DNA of 64,000 nucleotides. Origin: Hyphomicrobiales bacterium. Its GTDB lineage: Bacteria; Pseudomonadota; Alphaproteobacteria; Rhizobiales; Xanthobacteraceae. Positions 17,501 through 25,519 of this stretch are shown here, one piece after another. Within the stretch, counting starts at the first letter, position 1; each line of letters opens with the position of its first letter. A program made the position numbers and the translations under genes. The DNA lies in NCBI GenBank assembly GCA_017305715.1, contig JAFKKG010000031.1:61991-125990 (forward strand), read 5' to 3'. The notes under the pieces are model-generated. The model did not search any database. It saw only the letters and a list, made by a program, of their open reading frames with translations, and was not told where the DNA came from.

Positions 17501-17671
17501 CTCGCGGAATTCGCTGACCATCATGACGGTGCCGGCGAAAATCGCCGCTACCAGCAGAACGCCGCAGACGGTCAGCCACAACACCGGACCGCGTACCGTC
17601 GCGCCAAGGCGCCCACCGGCGGCCACAGCCCGCGATGCCGTATCTCTCAGGTTGTGAAACAGGACGCGCAT
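14567..17671 (-). CDS. Membrane sensor with dCache, PAS, GGDEF and EAL domains (c-di-GMP turnover)
   Basis: This 1034-residue protein has a transmembrane helix near residue 25-45, a periplasmic double-Cache sensor (about 50-320), a second helix (TRFLVAAATLSASVIALILF), two PAS domains (about 365-610), then GGDEF and EAL domains. The cyclase signature LARLGGDEFAV is intact and the phosphodiesterase has the signature CEALLRW and LDDFGTGFSSL loop, so both activities may be present. The start chosen is the ATG preceded by GGGAGAGGGGGA; the same frame extends 12 codons upstream without a better site. It should link an external small ligand to c-di-GMP level. Confidence 0.9.
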   Translation of the reverse strand: MRVLFHNLRDTASRAVAAGGRLGATVRGPVLWLTVCGVLLVAAIFAGTVMMVSEFRERALTNSERELENTVLLLTRHFDQQFEDSDTIAADVISRLRIPGIASPREFRQLMSRAEAHDILLSKAGVLSYLGDVSLYDENGDIITWSRPLPTPALNVSERAYFKTLKFNPQSPSILTEAARSLLTNKLNTVIAHRLTGEDGVFLGLMTRRIDPSNYMKFFASVAIGTNAAVSMFHADGTLLARYPRADHLIGRKIKSAPLLERVLSRGGQQTLRMQSPIDHTDRLGSAAQLSRFPIIVVATNTVSAALADWYAQTRFLVAAATLSASVIALILFLIIRKITQQNREAQQRLETERHRLDTALNNMTHGLVMYDASARIVTFNRRYIDMYNLSPEIVKPGCHFRDLIQHRQDCGSFVGDVSTFCSAILESIARGRTKHSMVQSPDGRSFMTISRPLAHGGWITTIEEITERRKLEQERDRNHAFLSQIIDHIPSQITVKDAHDRRYLLANRVAEAQFGVSRDFIVGKTAHDIFPKAIADGITADDDRSIQSVDGLFKDEHIWESKGKGRQYITSRRIGIRNPAGQTSHIINVIDDVTERRRANEKIAHLAHYDALTDLPNRALFREQIERELQKAVDGEQFALLYIDIDEFKGINDSLGHHVGDELLKAVASRIKDCLKPADLIARLGGDEFAVIQTAAGDRDDVIEFVSRIHEAIRQPHQCLGHQLSTDASIGIALAPQDGTDLDQLIKNADLAMYGAKAEGRRTHRFFEPAMDARAKARLTMEQDLRQAMVDGGFEIHYQPLLDLGSDAVAGCEALLRWRHPERGMVSPAEFIPLAEDIGLIHELGDWVLQTACAEAAGWPADVRLSVNVSPVQLKSQTLALRIMGALASSRLPPDRLEIEITEAVLIHDDETALAILHQLRAIGVRIALDDFGTGFSSLSYLKRFPFDKIKIDRCFVSDIEVDGSETIVQAVVNIAASRNMITTAEGVETEQQKALLKKLGCTQMQGYLFSKPRPAADLRPLLGIGSAALASA

Positions 17672-17929
17672 TCCCCCTCTCCCAGGGGACATCCATACGT
17701 TGTGCACATGCCATAAGACGTTAGGAAATCCGGTTACCCAAGGCTTAATCGCGGTTTGATCCCGGCTTGATCGCGTCTCTACGGACCGGAAACGGGACCG
17801 ATTGGGGGCATGGCGGGGCTGCGTGGGGCGCGGAGCGGTATCCTGTTGCTTCTGTAACTTCCGGGCTTAAGTTCGGCGGGCTCGAAAAACAACGCGGCGC
17901 GAAGTCCGCATTCCGCAGGGAGAAAGCCA

Positions 17930-18568
17930 ATGAAAGTCCTGATCGCCGCCGGCATGCTGGTGGCCCTGATCGCCGTCCCTTCCGCAAGCCGCGCCGAAGA
18001 GATCACCCGCTTCAAGCCGCTCAAGGCGGAAGAACTGACGCCGCCGCAGAAAGCCTATGCCGACCTGATCGCAGCGCCGCCGCGCAATGCGAAGTTCGGC
18101 AATCCGCCCTATCGCGCCTATATCCGCAACCCCGAGCTGGCGCCGAAGCTGTCGGCTTTGTCGGAATATCTGCGCTGGAACACCAAGCTGCCGCCGCGCC
18201 TGAGTGAAATGGCGATCCTGATCACCGCGCGGGAGTGGACTGCGCAGTATGAATGGTTTGCGCATTATCCACTGGCCCTGAAGGGCGGGCTCGACCCCAA
18301 GGTGGCGGACGCGATCGCCGCCGGCAGACGTCCCGACAGCATGAAGGATGACGAGGCCGCGCTGTATGATCTGGCGACCGCGCTCTACCGCGACAAGAAG
18401 GTCTCCGATCCCGTCTACAAGGCAGCGCTCGACAAATTCGGCGAGAGCGGCGTCATGGATATCATTGGCATCATCGGCTATTACGATCTGGTCTCGATGA
18501 CGTTGATCACCATGCAGGCCGAAGCGCCGAATGACAGCGTCAGGCCGTTGCCGGTGTTATCGAAATAG
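17930..18568 (+). CDS. Exported carboxymuconolactone decarboxylase-like (CMD/AhpD fold) protein
   Basis: A 212-residue protein with a clear signal peptide (about 1-22, ending SRAEE) and a CMD-like all-alpha domain. The stretch ILITAREWTAQYEWFAHYPL contains the E-W-x-x-H pattern typical of this branch; the AhpD CxxC pair is absent, so peroxidase activity is unlikely. Most CMD proteins are cytoplasmic, which makes the export signal unusual. Function in the periplasm is unknown. GGGAGAAAG-type ribosome site precedes the ATG. Confidence 0.8.
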   Translation: MKVLIAAGMLVALIAVPSASRAEEITRFKPLKAEELTPPQKAYADLIAAPPRNAKFGNPPYRAYIRNPELAPKLSALSEYLRWNTKLPPRLSEMAILITAREWTAQYEWFAHYPLALKGGLDPKVADAIAAGRRPDSMKDDEAALYDLATALYRDKKVSDPVYKAALDKFGESGVMDIIGIIGYYDLVSMTLITMQAEAPNDSVRPLPVLSK

Positions 18569-18585
18569 CGGATCGCAGGATGGAT

Positions 18586-18616
18586 GGTGGGCGTGCGCGC
18601 AGTGCCGTCGCCCACC
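18586..18616. repeat. REP-like inverted repeat
   Basis: Perfect 8-bp arms GGTGGGCG/CGCCCACC around a 15-nt loop. The GGTGGGC/GCCCACC stem is common between Bradyrhizobium genes and also occurs at 23958-23985. It lies just after the CMD gene stop and could work as a terminator or mRNA 3' stabiliser. Confidence 0.45.
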
Positions 18617-18645
18617 TTGCACCCGCGTAACGTCACCTCTGGTGT

Positions 18646-18831
18646 TTACGCGGGTTTCGGGCCCTTGATGTCCACGGCGGTGTTGCCTTCTTCGCAGTTG
18701 TAGAATGTGAACTTGTAGCCGAGAAATTTGAAAGTTCCGCCATTCTTGGTGCACCCCGAGATCGTGGTGCCGCCGCTAACCGCATCCAGTTCGTCGCTCG
18801 ACAGCGTACGAACCACCTTGCCAATCGTCAT
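18646..18831 (-). CDS. Short double-glycine-leader (bacteriocin-like) peptide
   Basis: A 61-residue peptide with leader MTIGKVVRTLSSDELDAVSG followed by G, ending in the SGG cleavage-type motif at 19-21. Leaders with L-x-x-[DE]-E-L-D-x-V-[SN]-G-G are processed by C39 peptidase-ABC transporters. The 40-residue core has two cysteines (Cys27, Cys46) that could form a disulfide, and several glycines and aromatics. GGAGAG precedes the ATG. No C39 transporter or modification enzyme lies in the window. A second peptide of the same design is at 48737. Antimicrobial or signalling activity is inferred only. Confidence 0.75.
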   Translation of the reverse strand: MTIGKVVRTLSSDELDAVSGGTTISGCTKNGGTFKFLGYKFTFYNCEEGNTAVDIKGPKPA

Positions 18832-18945
18832 GGTCGCTCTCCATCGTTGTCAGGCGCGCGGATCGCGACCTGGGTGAGCGCCATTACCAATGTCCGGACA
18901 GCCCTTCAGTGATCCCGGGCACAATGTCGCTCGGACACGCTCTTT

Positions 18946-20793
18946 TCAGCGGCGATAGCCGCTGGCGCGGGAAAATGCCGGGCGGCTTTCCTGAGCCGGC
19001 CGGCTCGCCAGGCTGGCGCGGGCCTCGCTGGCGAACGGTGTCGCCGGCCTGAGGTCCTCCAGGAAGATTGGCCGCGAGAAGTAATAGCCCTGCGCGTAGC
19101 GGATCTTGGTCGCCGCCTGCAGATAGGCAAGCTCCTCGAAGGTCTCGACGCCTTCGGCGATCACGGTCATGCCGAGCGCCTCGCTCAGCGATTCGATCGC
19201 CCGCAAGATGCCCTGGCTGCGCGGTCGCAGATGGATGTCGGTGATGAAGGAGCGGTCGATCTTGATTTCATCGGCGGTGATGTCGGCCAGCGCCGACAGC
19301 GACGAATAGCCGGTGCCGAAATCGTCGATCGAGATGCCGACGCCGAGCTTGCGGAAGATCGGCAGGATTTCATCCTGAAAATGCGTCTTGGCGACAAAGG
19401 CGTCTTCGGTCACCTCGATCATGAAACGCTTCGGAAATCCGGTCGCTTCCAGCGCCTCCGCGAACGGCCGCATGAATTCGGGATTGCCGGCCTGCTTGGC
19501 CGCGACATTGATGCTGATCGTGGTATCGGGGCCGAATGTCTCGTTGATCAGGTCGATCGCCTTGACGATCTCTGCCAGCACCAGATGGGTCAGTTCGTCG
19601 ATCAGGCCGAGTTCGACCGCGAGGTTGATGAAGGTGCCGGGAGCCTGAATCACGCCCTCATCATCCCTGAGCCGGACCAGCGCTTCGATGCCCTTGACGG
19701 CCTTGGTGCGGATATCGACCTTGGTCTGAAACGCGCAGCAAAACCGCTTTTCCAGGATCGCCAGCCGCAATGATTGCTCGACCTTCATCCGCGCCAGCGC
19801 TTCGCGCTCCATGCCGGTATCGAAGAACGCCGCGCCGCCCTTGTTGCCGTTCTTGATGCGGTACATCGCGATATCGGCATTCTGGCGCAGCACTTCGTAG
19901 CTCTTGCCGTGGTCGGGATAAAGGCTGACGCCGATCGAGGTCGAGGCGAATATCTCCGACTCGTCGATGAAGAACGGCGCCTTCATCCGCTGCAGGATGA
20001 AATGGACGTATTCGGCGACCTCGGCCTCGCTCTGGATCGGATTGAGCAGCAGCATGAATTCGTCGCCGCTGATCCGCGACAGGATGTCGGATTCGCGCAA
20101 ATCCATGCCCAGGCGCTTGGCCATTTCGACCAGCAGGGCGTCACCAATCGTATGGCCGTAATAATCGTTGATATGCTTGAAATTATCGACGTCGAGAAAC
20201 GCCAGCGCGAAATGGCTGCGCGCATTGCCGTGCGGGCTGGCTTGTGGATTGCCGTGCAGGCTTTCTTGCAAGTTTCCCTGTACGCTTTCCCGGGCGCCGT
20301 CGCGCGTCAGCAGCGTGTTGACGCGATGTTCGATCACCCGCCGGGTCGGCAGGCCCGTCAGTTCGTCATAATAGGCCGAACGGAACAGTGCGTCCTCGAA
20401 TGCCTTCTGTTCGGTGATGTCGGCCGAACTCGAGAGCAATAAATTGCGATCGGCGATCCGGGCCGGCCGGTGCGACGTCAGGAACACTTGCCTGGCCGCA
20501 CCGGAGGTCACGGCCTCTTCCACGACGGCCGCGCTGCCGCTGCGCAGCAATTCGAGGCAGGTCTCGTGGCGATCGCTCAATTGCGAAGCGGCTGGTGCTG
20601 CCGCGGCCATCTGGAGCAAGGCGGCGGCGGCGTCGTTCACCAGCAGGAAATTACCGTGCTCGTCCTGAACGGTCACGCCGGTCGGGAGCAATCTGAAGAC
20701 ATCCCGCAGGACGCTCAATTCGGTGTCATTGGCGCCTTCATTATCGGCCACAATCGAGGCCGCCTGAAGGTCATGTTTATGGGGACTGTGCAT
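18946..20793 (-). CDS. PAS-GGDEF-EAL protein (c-di-GMP turnover)
   Basis: A 615-residue cytoplasmic protein: a PAS-like domain (about 25-135), GGDEF (about 140-335) and EAL (about 345-590). The cyclase signature is SGDEF, a variant of GGDEF, and the phosphodiesterase signature EALVR with IDDFGTGYSSL is intact. The GGDEF domain carries an insertion of three 8-residue near-repeats (ESVQGNLQ, ESLHGNPQ, ASPHGNA). An upstream TTG at 20823 is open in frame, but the ATG at 20793 is preferred. It shares orientation with the sensor at 14567 and may be a net phosphodiesterase. Confidence 0.88.
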   Translation of the reverse strand: MHSPHKHDLQAASIVADNEGANDTELSVLRDVFRLLPTGVTVQDEHGNFLLVNDAAAALLQMAAAAPAASQLSDRHETCLELLRSGSAAVVEEAVTSGAARQVFLTSHRPARIADRNLLLSSSADITEQKAFEDALFRSAYYDELTGLPTRRVIEHRVNTLLTRDGARESVQGNLQESLHGNPQASPHGNARSHFALAFLDVDNFKHINDYYGHTIGDALLVEMAKRLGMDLRESDILSRISGDEFMLLLNPIQSEAEVAEYVHFILQRMKAPFFIDESEIFASTSIGVSLYPDHGKSYEVLRQNADIAMYRIKNGNKGGAAFFDTGMEREALARMKVEQSLRLAILEKRFCCAFQTKVDIRTKAVKGIEALVRLRDDEGVIQAPGTFINLAVELGLIDELTHLVLAEIVKAIDLINETFGPDTTISINVAAKQAGNPEFMRPFAEALEATGFPKRFMIEVTEDAFVAKTHFQDEILPIFRKLGVGISIDDFGTGYSSLSALADITADEIKIDRSFITDIHLRPRSQGILRAIESLSEALGMTVIAEGVETFEELAYLQAATKIRYAQGYYFSRPIFLEDLRPATPFASEARASLASRPAQESRPAFSRASGYRR

Positions 20794-20979
20794 GGCAGCA
20801 GAGCTTCGCAAAGTCCCTTTCAATATTGGTTAAGCGGAACTGCAAAACACCGTGACACTCCTATAAGTCGGATGCCTGGCGTAAGCGCAGCGGCATTTGT
20901 CATTAATAGAATATCAACCCGGCCCGCGAAGGCTTGCGGTAGGAACTGCGAATTGCGTGTCTGGGTTGCGTAACCGCGT

Positions 20980-21957
20980 TCAACTCGCGGGAATGCGGCA
21001 TTGCATCGTGCAATGGACGCCGGTCCTGAGGAAGCTGACGTCAGCCTTGCCGTCGAACGAGCGGAGCGCCGATTGCAGCAACTTGGTGCCAAACCCTGCG
21101 GGCCCGACATTTTCGACCGCCGGGCCTTCGGTTTCGTCCCAACTGATCTTGAGCCAGGGGGGGCCCGGGTTGTCTTCCGTCACAGACCAGGACACCTGCA
21201 ACATGCCGTTGGCGGCGGAAAACGCGCCGTATTTTCCGGCGTTGGTGGCCAATTCGTGGAAGATCAGCGCCAGGCTGACCGCCAGTTTGGCCGGCAGGAA
21301 CAGCGGATCGCCGTTCAGGTTGAACCGGACATGGCCGTAGGGCCCGAGTTCGGAGCGCAGCAAGTCCTTGATATCGCAGCCGCTGCCGTCGACCCGCGCG
21401 ATCAGATCGTCGGTTGCCGACAGCGCGCGGATCCGGTGGTCGATGGTCTCCCAGACCTGCGGCTGGCCGTGCAGGACCTGGTGCAGCACGGCATGAATCG
21501 TCGATGTCTTGTTCTTCAGTCGGTGCTGCAACTCGTCGACGATCAGTTTGCGGTATTCCTCTTCCTCGATCAGGCGTTTGGCGATCAGCCGCTGTTGCGC
21601 GACGATGGTCCGGTAGTGCTCGACGCCCCATATCGTCAGGCCGCAGACCGCCCAGAACATCAGCAGCAGCGCCAGCCGCGCCGAATCGGCAACCGCGTTG
21701 CTGAAATTGACCGCGACGCCCAGGACGCCGCCGGCAAGCGCGGTTGCGATCCCGATCCGGAGGCCGCCAAAGGCGGTGGCAAAGAACACGGCCGGAAAAT
21801 ACGGCGTGAAGAACACATCAGGGCGGATCTGCGCCAGTCCCCACCGCGCCCCGGTGGCCAGCCCGAGGCAGCAGATCGCAAAGCCCATGCTGAATAGCGG
21901 TGAGGGCTGGGAAATTCCCTGCCAGCCGTGCCTGAATTCGTCGATCAATTTCGTCAT
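20980..21957 (-). CDS. Membrane-bound HWE/HisKA_2 sensor histidine kinase
   Basis: About 325 residues. The N-terminal part has four hydrophobic segments of the DUF4118/KdpD-like type (about 20-120). The kinase core has the phosphoacceptor box VDELQHRLKNKTSTI (about 145) and an ATPase domain with N-box HELATNAGKYGA and G-box GFGTKLL. HWE-type kinases in rhizobia often feed general stress (PhyR) or light responses. There is no response regulator beside it. The frame can also begin at a GTG at 21969; neither start has a strong ribosome site. Confidence 0.87.
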   Translation of the reverse strand: MTKLIDEFRHGWQGISQPSPLFSMGFAICCLGLATGARWGLAQIRPDVFFTPYFPAVFFATAFGGLRIGIATALAGGVLGVAVNFSNAVADSARLALLLMFWAVCGLTIWGVEHYRTIVAQQRLIAKRLIEEEEYRKLIVDELQHRLKNKTSTIHAVLHQVLHGQPQVWETIDHRIRALSATDDLIARVDGSGCDIKDLLRSELGPYGHVRFNLNGDPLFLPAKLAVSLALIFHELATNAGKYGAFSAANGMLQVSWSVTEDNPGPPWLKISWDETEGPAVENVGPAGFGTKLLQSALRSFDGKADVSFLRTGVHCTMQCRIPAS

Positions 21958-22139
21958 CTGTATTGTCACTTCACGTGATCAGCGAATCCAAAATAAGGCC
22001 GACCATAGCGGAAATCGGGGGATATCGAAGCCGGCGGCGGCGACGAGGCGGTCTTGCCCCGGCGATCCCGGCGCGAGATGCTCGCTTGCCTTGTTTCCGG
22101 CGGGCGGGAATATTGGCGCCAACAAAACGGGAGGAAGGG

Positions 22140-23396
22140 ATGAACCGTCTCATTCGTGCGTTCGGCGCATCGGCCTTCTTTGTCCTCGCAGCCGCCGGAA
22201 GCAGCTGGGCGAACCCGATCCTCCCGGTCGCGGCAACGCCTGAAGACGTCGGCCTGTCCTCCAGCCAGCTCGCGCGCATCGAGGCCGTGACCCAGAAATA
22301 CGTCGATTCCGGGCTGGTGCCGGGCGCGGTGATGCTGGTGGCCCGGCGCGGCAAGATCGCCTGGCACAAGACCATGGGCTACCGCGATCGCGCGGCAAAG
22401 GACCCGATGCGGCCGGATTCGATCTTCCGGATCTACTCCATGACCAAGCCGATCGTGTCGGTCGCGGCCATGATGCTGGTCGAGGAAGGCCGGATGCAGA
22501 TCAGCGATCCCGTCGCGAAATACCTGCCGGAAATCGGCCGCATGAAGGTGGGTGTCGAGCGCGACGAAGGCGGCAAGGCGACGCTGCAACTGGTCGATCC
22601 CATCAGGGAGATGACGGTGCAGGACCTGCTGCGGCATACCTCCGGGCTGATCTACGGCAGCCGCGGCAAATCGCTGATCAATGCGGCCTATATCGAGGCG
22701 AAGATCGGTAGCCGCGATTTCAGCAATGAGGAATTCGTCGCGAAATTGTCGAACCTGCCGCTGCGGTTCTCGCCCGGCGAGCGCTGGGAATACGGCGTGT
22801 CGACCGACGTGCTGGGACGCGTTGTCGAGGTCGTGTCCGGCAAGACGCTGGGCGAATTCCTGAATGAGCGCATCCTGGCGCCGCTCGGCATGACCGACAC
22901 CGGCTTCTTCGTGCCGTCAGGCAAGCTCGATCGCGCCGCGCAGCCCTGGCAAATGCCGGAGGCAGCTCCGATGACGCCGCGCTTCGACTTGGCGCAAAAG
23001 CCCCGCTTCGAATCCGGTGGCGGCGGGCTCACCAGCACGATGGATGATTATCTGCGCTTCGCCATCATGCTCGCCGACAGCGGCGAATTCGCGGGCAAAC
23101 GCCTGCTCGGCAACAAGACCATCGATTTCATGACGGCGGATCACACGCTGGCGCGGCCGGGCCGTCCGCCGGGGCTGGGTTTTGGCCTTGGCTTCGAGGT
23201 TCGCACCAGCGTTGGCGATGCCGGCCTGCCGGGCTCGGTCGGCGAATATGGCTGGGCCGGCAATGCCGGCACGCTGTTCTGGATCGATCCCAAGGAACAG
23301 TTGATCGCGATCTACATGGTGCAGGTCGACGATGGCGTGCGGGTCATGCTGCGCAATCAGTTCCGGACCATGGTGCAATCCGCGATCATCAATTGA
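22140..23396 (+). CDS. Exported serine hydrolase, beta-lactamase class C/EstB family
   Basis: A 418-residue protein with a signal peptide (cleavage near SSWA-NPIL, residue 24). The SxxK nucleophile motif is SMTK (about 101-104), the tyrosine motif is Y-G-V in EYGVSTDVL, and a GWAGNAG segment takes the place of the KTG box, as in esterases of this family. This favours esterase or peptide hydrolase activity over beta-lactamase. GGGAGGAAGGG precedes the ATG. The cupin gene follows after 50 bp and may be co-transcribed. Confidence 0.88.
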   Translation: MNRLIRAFGASAFFVLAAAGSSWANPILPVAATPEDVGLSSSQLARIEAVTQKYVDSGLVPGAVMLVARRGKIAWHKTMGYRDRAAKDPMRPDSIFRIYSMTKPIVSVAAMMLVEEGRMQISDPVAKYLPEIGRMKVGVERDEGGKATLQLVDPIREMTVQDLLRHTSGLIYGSRGKSLINAAYIEAKIGSRDFSNEEFVAKLSNLPLRFSPGERWEYGVSTDVLGRVVEVVSGKTLGEFLNERILAPLGMTDTGFFVPSGKLDRAAQPWQMPEAAPMTPRFDLAQKPRFESGGGGLTSTMDDYLRFAIMLADSGEFAGKRLLGNKTIDFMTADHTLARPGRPPGLGFGLGFEVRTSVGDAGLPGSVGEYGWAGNAGTLFWIDPKEQLIAIYMVQVDDGVRVMLRNQFRTMVQSAIIN

Positions 23397-23446
23397 GGTT
23401 CAGCGCCGCCGCCCGTCATGCGGCTTGGAAAGAAGGAGAGACAACC

Positions 23447-23950
23447 ATGTCCGCCATCGCCGGGTCGCCATCGGTCGGAGTGCCGGGGCGGCCGTTTTAT
23501 CTCGCCGCGATCGCCGGCCTCGCCTGCGCCCTCGTGATCGGAAAGACCTTGCCTTCCACGATGGATGCGATCGCGGCGATCATCGCGCCGCTGTGTTCGA
23601 ACGCGGCTGCCGCAGGCTCGCCGCTCGATACCGTCGAGCCGATCGGCTCCTATGCATTGCCGAACGTGCCGGGCAAGCGGGTGACGATCGTGCGCGTGTT
23701 CTATGGTCCGGGCGGGTTCACCCGCGCGCACCGCCACGCCGGCTCGGTCACCGCCTACATCACCAAAGGTGAGATCCGCTCGCAACTCGCCGGCGGCGTG
23801 GTCGAGACGTTCAAGGTCGGCCAGTCGTTCTTCGAGCCGCCGGGCGCCGTGCATCTGGTCTCGGCCAATGCCAGCAACACCGAGCCAGCCGAGTTGATCG
23901 CGGTGTTCGTCGCCGACGAAGGCGCGCAACTGACGACGTTTGTGGAGTAG
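23447..23950 (+). CDS. Cupin domain protein with N-terminal membrane anchor
   Basis: A 167-residue protein. Residues 18-35 are hydrophobic and may be a signal anchor. The rest is a single small beta-barrel with the cupin metal motif GGFTRAHRHAGS...ITKGEIRSQ and the second motif FFEPPGAVHLVSAN. The histidines HRH and H in GAVH are the expected metal ligands. It follows the serine hydrolase at short distance with AAGGAG before the ATG. The substrate is unknown. Confidence 0.83.
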   Translation: MSAIAGSPSVGVPGRPFYLAAIAGLACALVIGKTLPSTMDAIAAIIAPLCSNAAAAGSPLDTVEPIGSYALPNVPGKRVTIVRVFYGPGGFTRAHRHAGSVTAYITKGEIRSQLAGGVVETFKVGQSFFEPPGAVHLVSANASNTEPAELIAVFVADEGAQLTTFVE

Positions 23951-23957
23951 CCGAGAA

Positions 23958-23985
23958 GGGTGGGCACGCTTCGCTTTGCCTGCCC
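23958..23985. repeat. REP-like inverted repeat
   Basis: Arms GGGTGGGCA and TGCCTGCCC (one mismatch) flank CGCTTCGCTT. It sits between two convergent genes (stops at 23950 and 24009), where it may end both transcripts. It is of the same type as 18586-18616. Confidence 0.45.
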
Positions 23986-24008
23986 TGCGCACGGCACGCG
24001 AACGCGCG

Positions 24009-25379
24009 TCACACCGGCTTCAGCACGACCTTCAACCCATCCTTCGGCTTCGGGATCGGCCACATCTGCCAGTCCGGCTGGTAGCCCGGCTCCAGCGATA
24101 CGCTCAGATTCTGCAGGAAATGACGCGCAAAGCATTTTGCCTGCATATAGGCAAAATGCAGGCCGAGGCACATATGCGCGCCGCCGCCAAACGGCACCCA
24201 GGCAAAGCGATGCCGGTTGCGCAGTTCCTCGTCGCTGAACCGCATCGGATCGAATTTGTCCGGATCGGGCCAGATTTCGGGCATGTGATGGGTGTACAGC
24301 GGGTTGACGCCGACCAGCGTGCCGGCGGGAATGTCATATCCACGGAACGAGTAGTCACGCACCGCGCGCCGCGGCATCGACGGCACCGGCGGCTTCAGCC
24401 GCAGCGCTTCCTTGAACGCCATTTCCGAGAGCGGCATTTTCTCAAGATTGTCGATGCTGGAGGGATCATTGGCCTCGATGCCGAGCCCTTTGACTTCCTC
24501 GCGCAGCCTTTCCTGCCACTCCGGATGCGCGGCAAGCTCGCCGACAAAGGAGGTCAGCGACGATGTCAGCGTGTCATGCGCTGCCATCATCAGAAAGCTC
24601 ATATGGTCGATGATGTCCTGGGTCGACAGCAGCGCGCCGTCCTCATGGGTGGCCTGGCAAAGCTGCGAGAACAGATCCTCGCCGCCGCCCCGCGCGCGGC
24701 GGATCGGGATTTGTTCGGAGAAGTAGGCCACGATGCGCTTGCGCCCGGCAACGCCGCGGCCCATCTGCGTGAACGGAAGCGGCCGCCGGATCGGCGCCAC
24801 GGCCGCCGCGACCATGTCGACGAAGGCGCGGGTGATCTCGTCGACCTCGGGCCCGATCTCGGCGCCGAGAAACGAGGTTGCCGCCAGATCGAGCGTGAGC
24901 TGCTTCATGGCGGGATAGACCAGCATCCCGCCGGGCTGCGCCTTCCACTGCTTGACGCGCACGGCAATGCCGCGGTCGAGGTCGGCGAGGTAGGACTTCA
25001 TCGGTCCTGACTTGAACGCAACCGACAGCGCGCGGCGGTGCAGGCGGTGTTCCTCGAAGTCGAGCAGCATCAGCCCGCGCGGAAACAGCAGGCCGAGGAT
25101 CGGACCCCAGCCATGGGTGGAGGAGAACAGGCGCTGCTGATCGAACAGAACGAGTTCATTGGCCTCCGGCCCGAGCATCGTGATGCTGGTCTCGCCGAAC
25201 ATGTTGGTGCGATAGACCGGGCCGTATTTTTCGGCCGCCTTCTCGATCCAGCCTTTGGGATCGGCCAACACGTTCAGCGTGTTGCCGATGAACGGCCAGC
25301 CTTCGTCACCGGGAATATGCCGCAGCGCCCCGGGATTCGGCGGGACCGGAACATGGGAAGCGACGCTCTGCATCGACAT
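24009..25379 (-). CDS. Cytochrome P450
   Basis: A 456-residue soluble P450. The heme motif is FGGGAHMCLG with the cysteine ligand Cys404, the I-helix has AHDTLTSS (acid-alcohol pair), and the K-helix has EALR. The FSSTHGWGPILGLLFPRG B-C region and HRLHRRALSVAF helix C resemble the CYP120/CYP51-like branch acting on hydrophobic ring compounds. CGGAGTG precedes the ATG at 25379; the frame is open for 28 further codons upstream. No ferredoxin or reductase gene is next to it, so redox partners are elsewhere. Confidence 0.92.
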   Translation of the reverse strand: MSMQSVASHVPVPPNPGALRHIPGDEGWPFIGNTLNVLADPKGWIEKAAEKYGPVYRTNMFGETSITMLGPEANELVLFDQQRLFSSTHGWGPILGLLFPRGLMLLDFEEHRLHRRALSVAFKSGPMKSYLADLDRGIAVRVKQWKAQPGGMLVYPAMKQLTLDLAATSFLGAEIGPEVDEITRAFVDMVAAAVAPIRRPLPFTQMGRGVAGRKRIVAYFSEQIPIRRARGGGEDLFSQLCQATHEDGALLSTQDIIDHMSFLMMAAHDTLTSSLTSFVGELAAHPEWQERLREEVKGLGIEANDPSSIDNLEKMPLSEMAFKEALRLKPPVPSMPRRAVRDYSFRGYDIPAGTLVGVNPLYTHHMPEIWPDPDKFDPMRFSDEELRNRHRFAWVPFGGGAHMCLGLHFAYMQAKCFARHFLQNLSVSLEPGYQPDWQMWPIPKPKDGLKVVLKPV

Positions 25380-25519
25380 GAGGTTCACTCCGTTTGGCCA
25401 TGTAGTAGATAGCCTTTTGCGGGTGCACTGCAAAGGCTCTCCGGCGGCTGCAATTGGTGCCACAACTCCGCGACGGCGTGCTAGAGTCCGGCAAAATCAA
25501 GGAGATCAGGGAGACTGTG

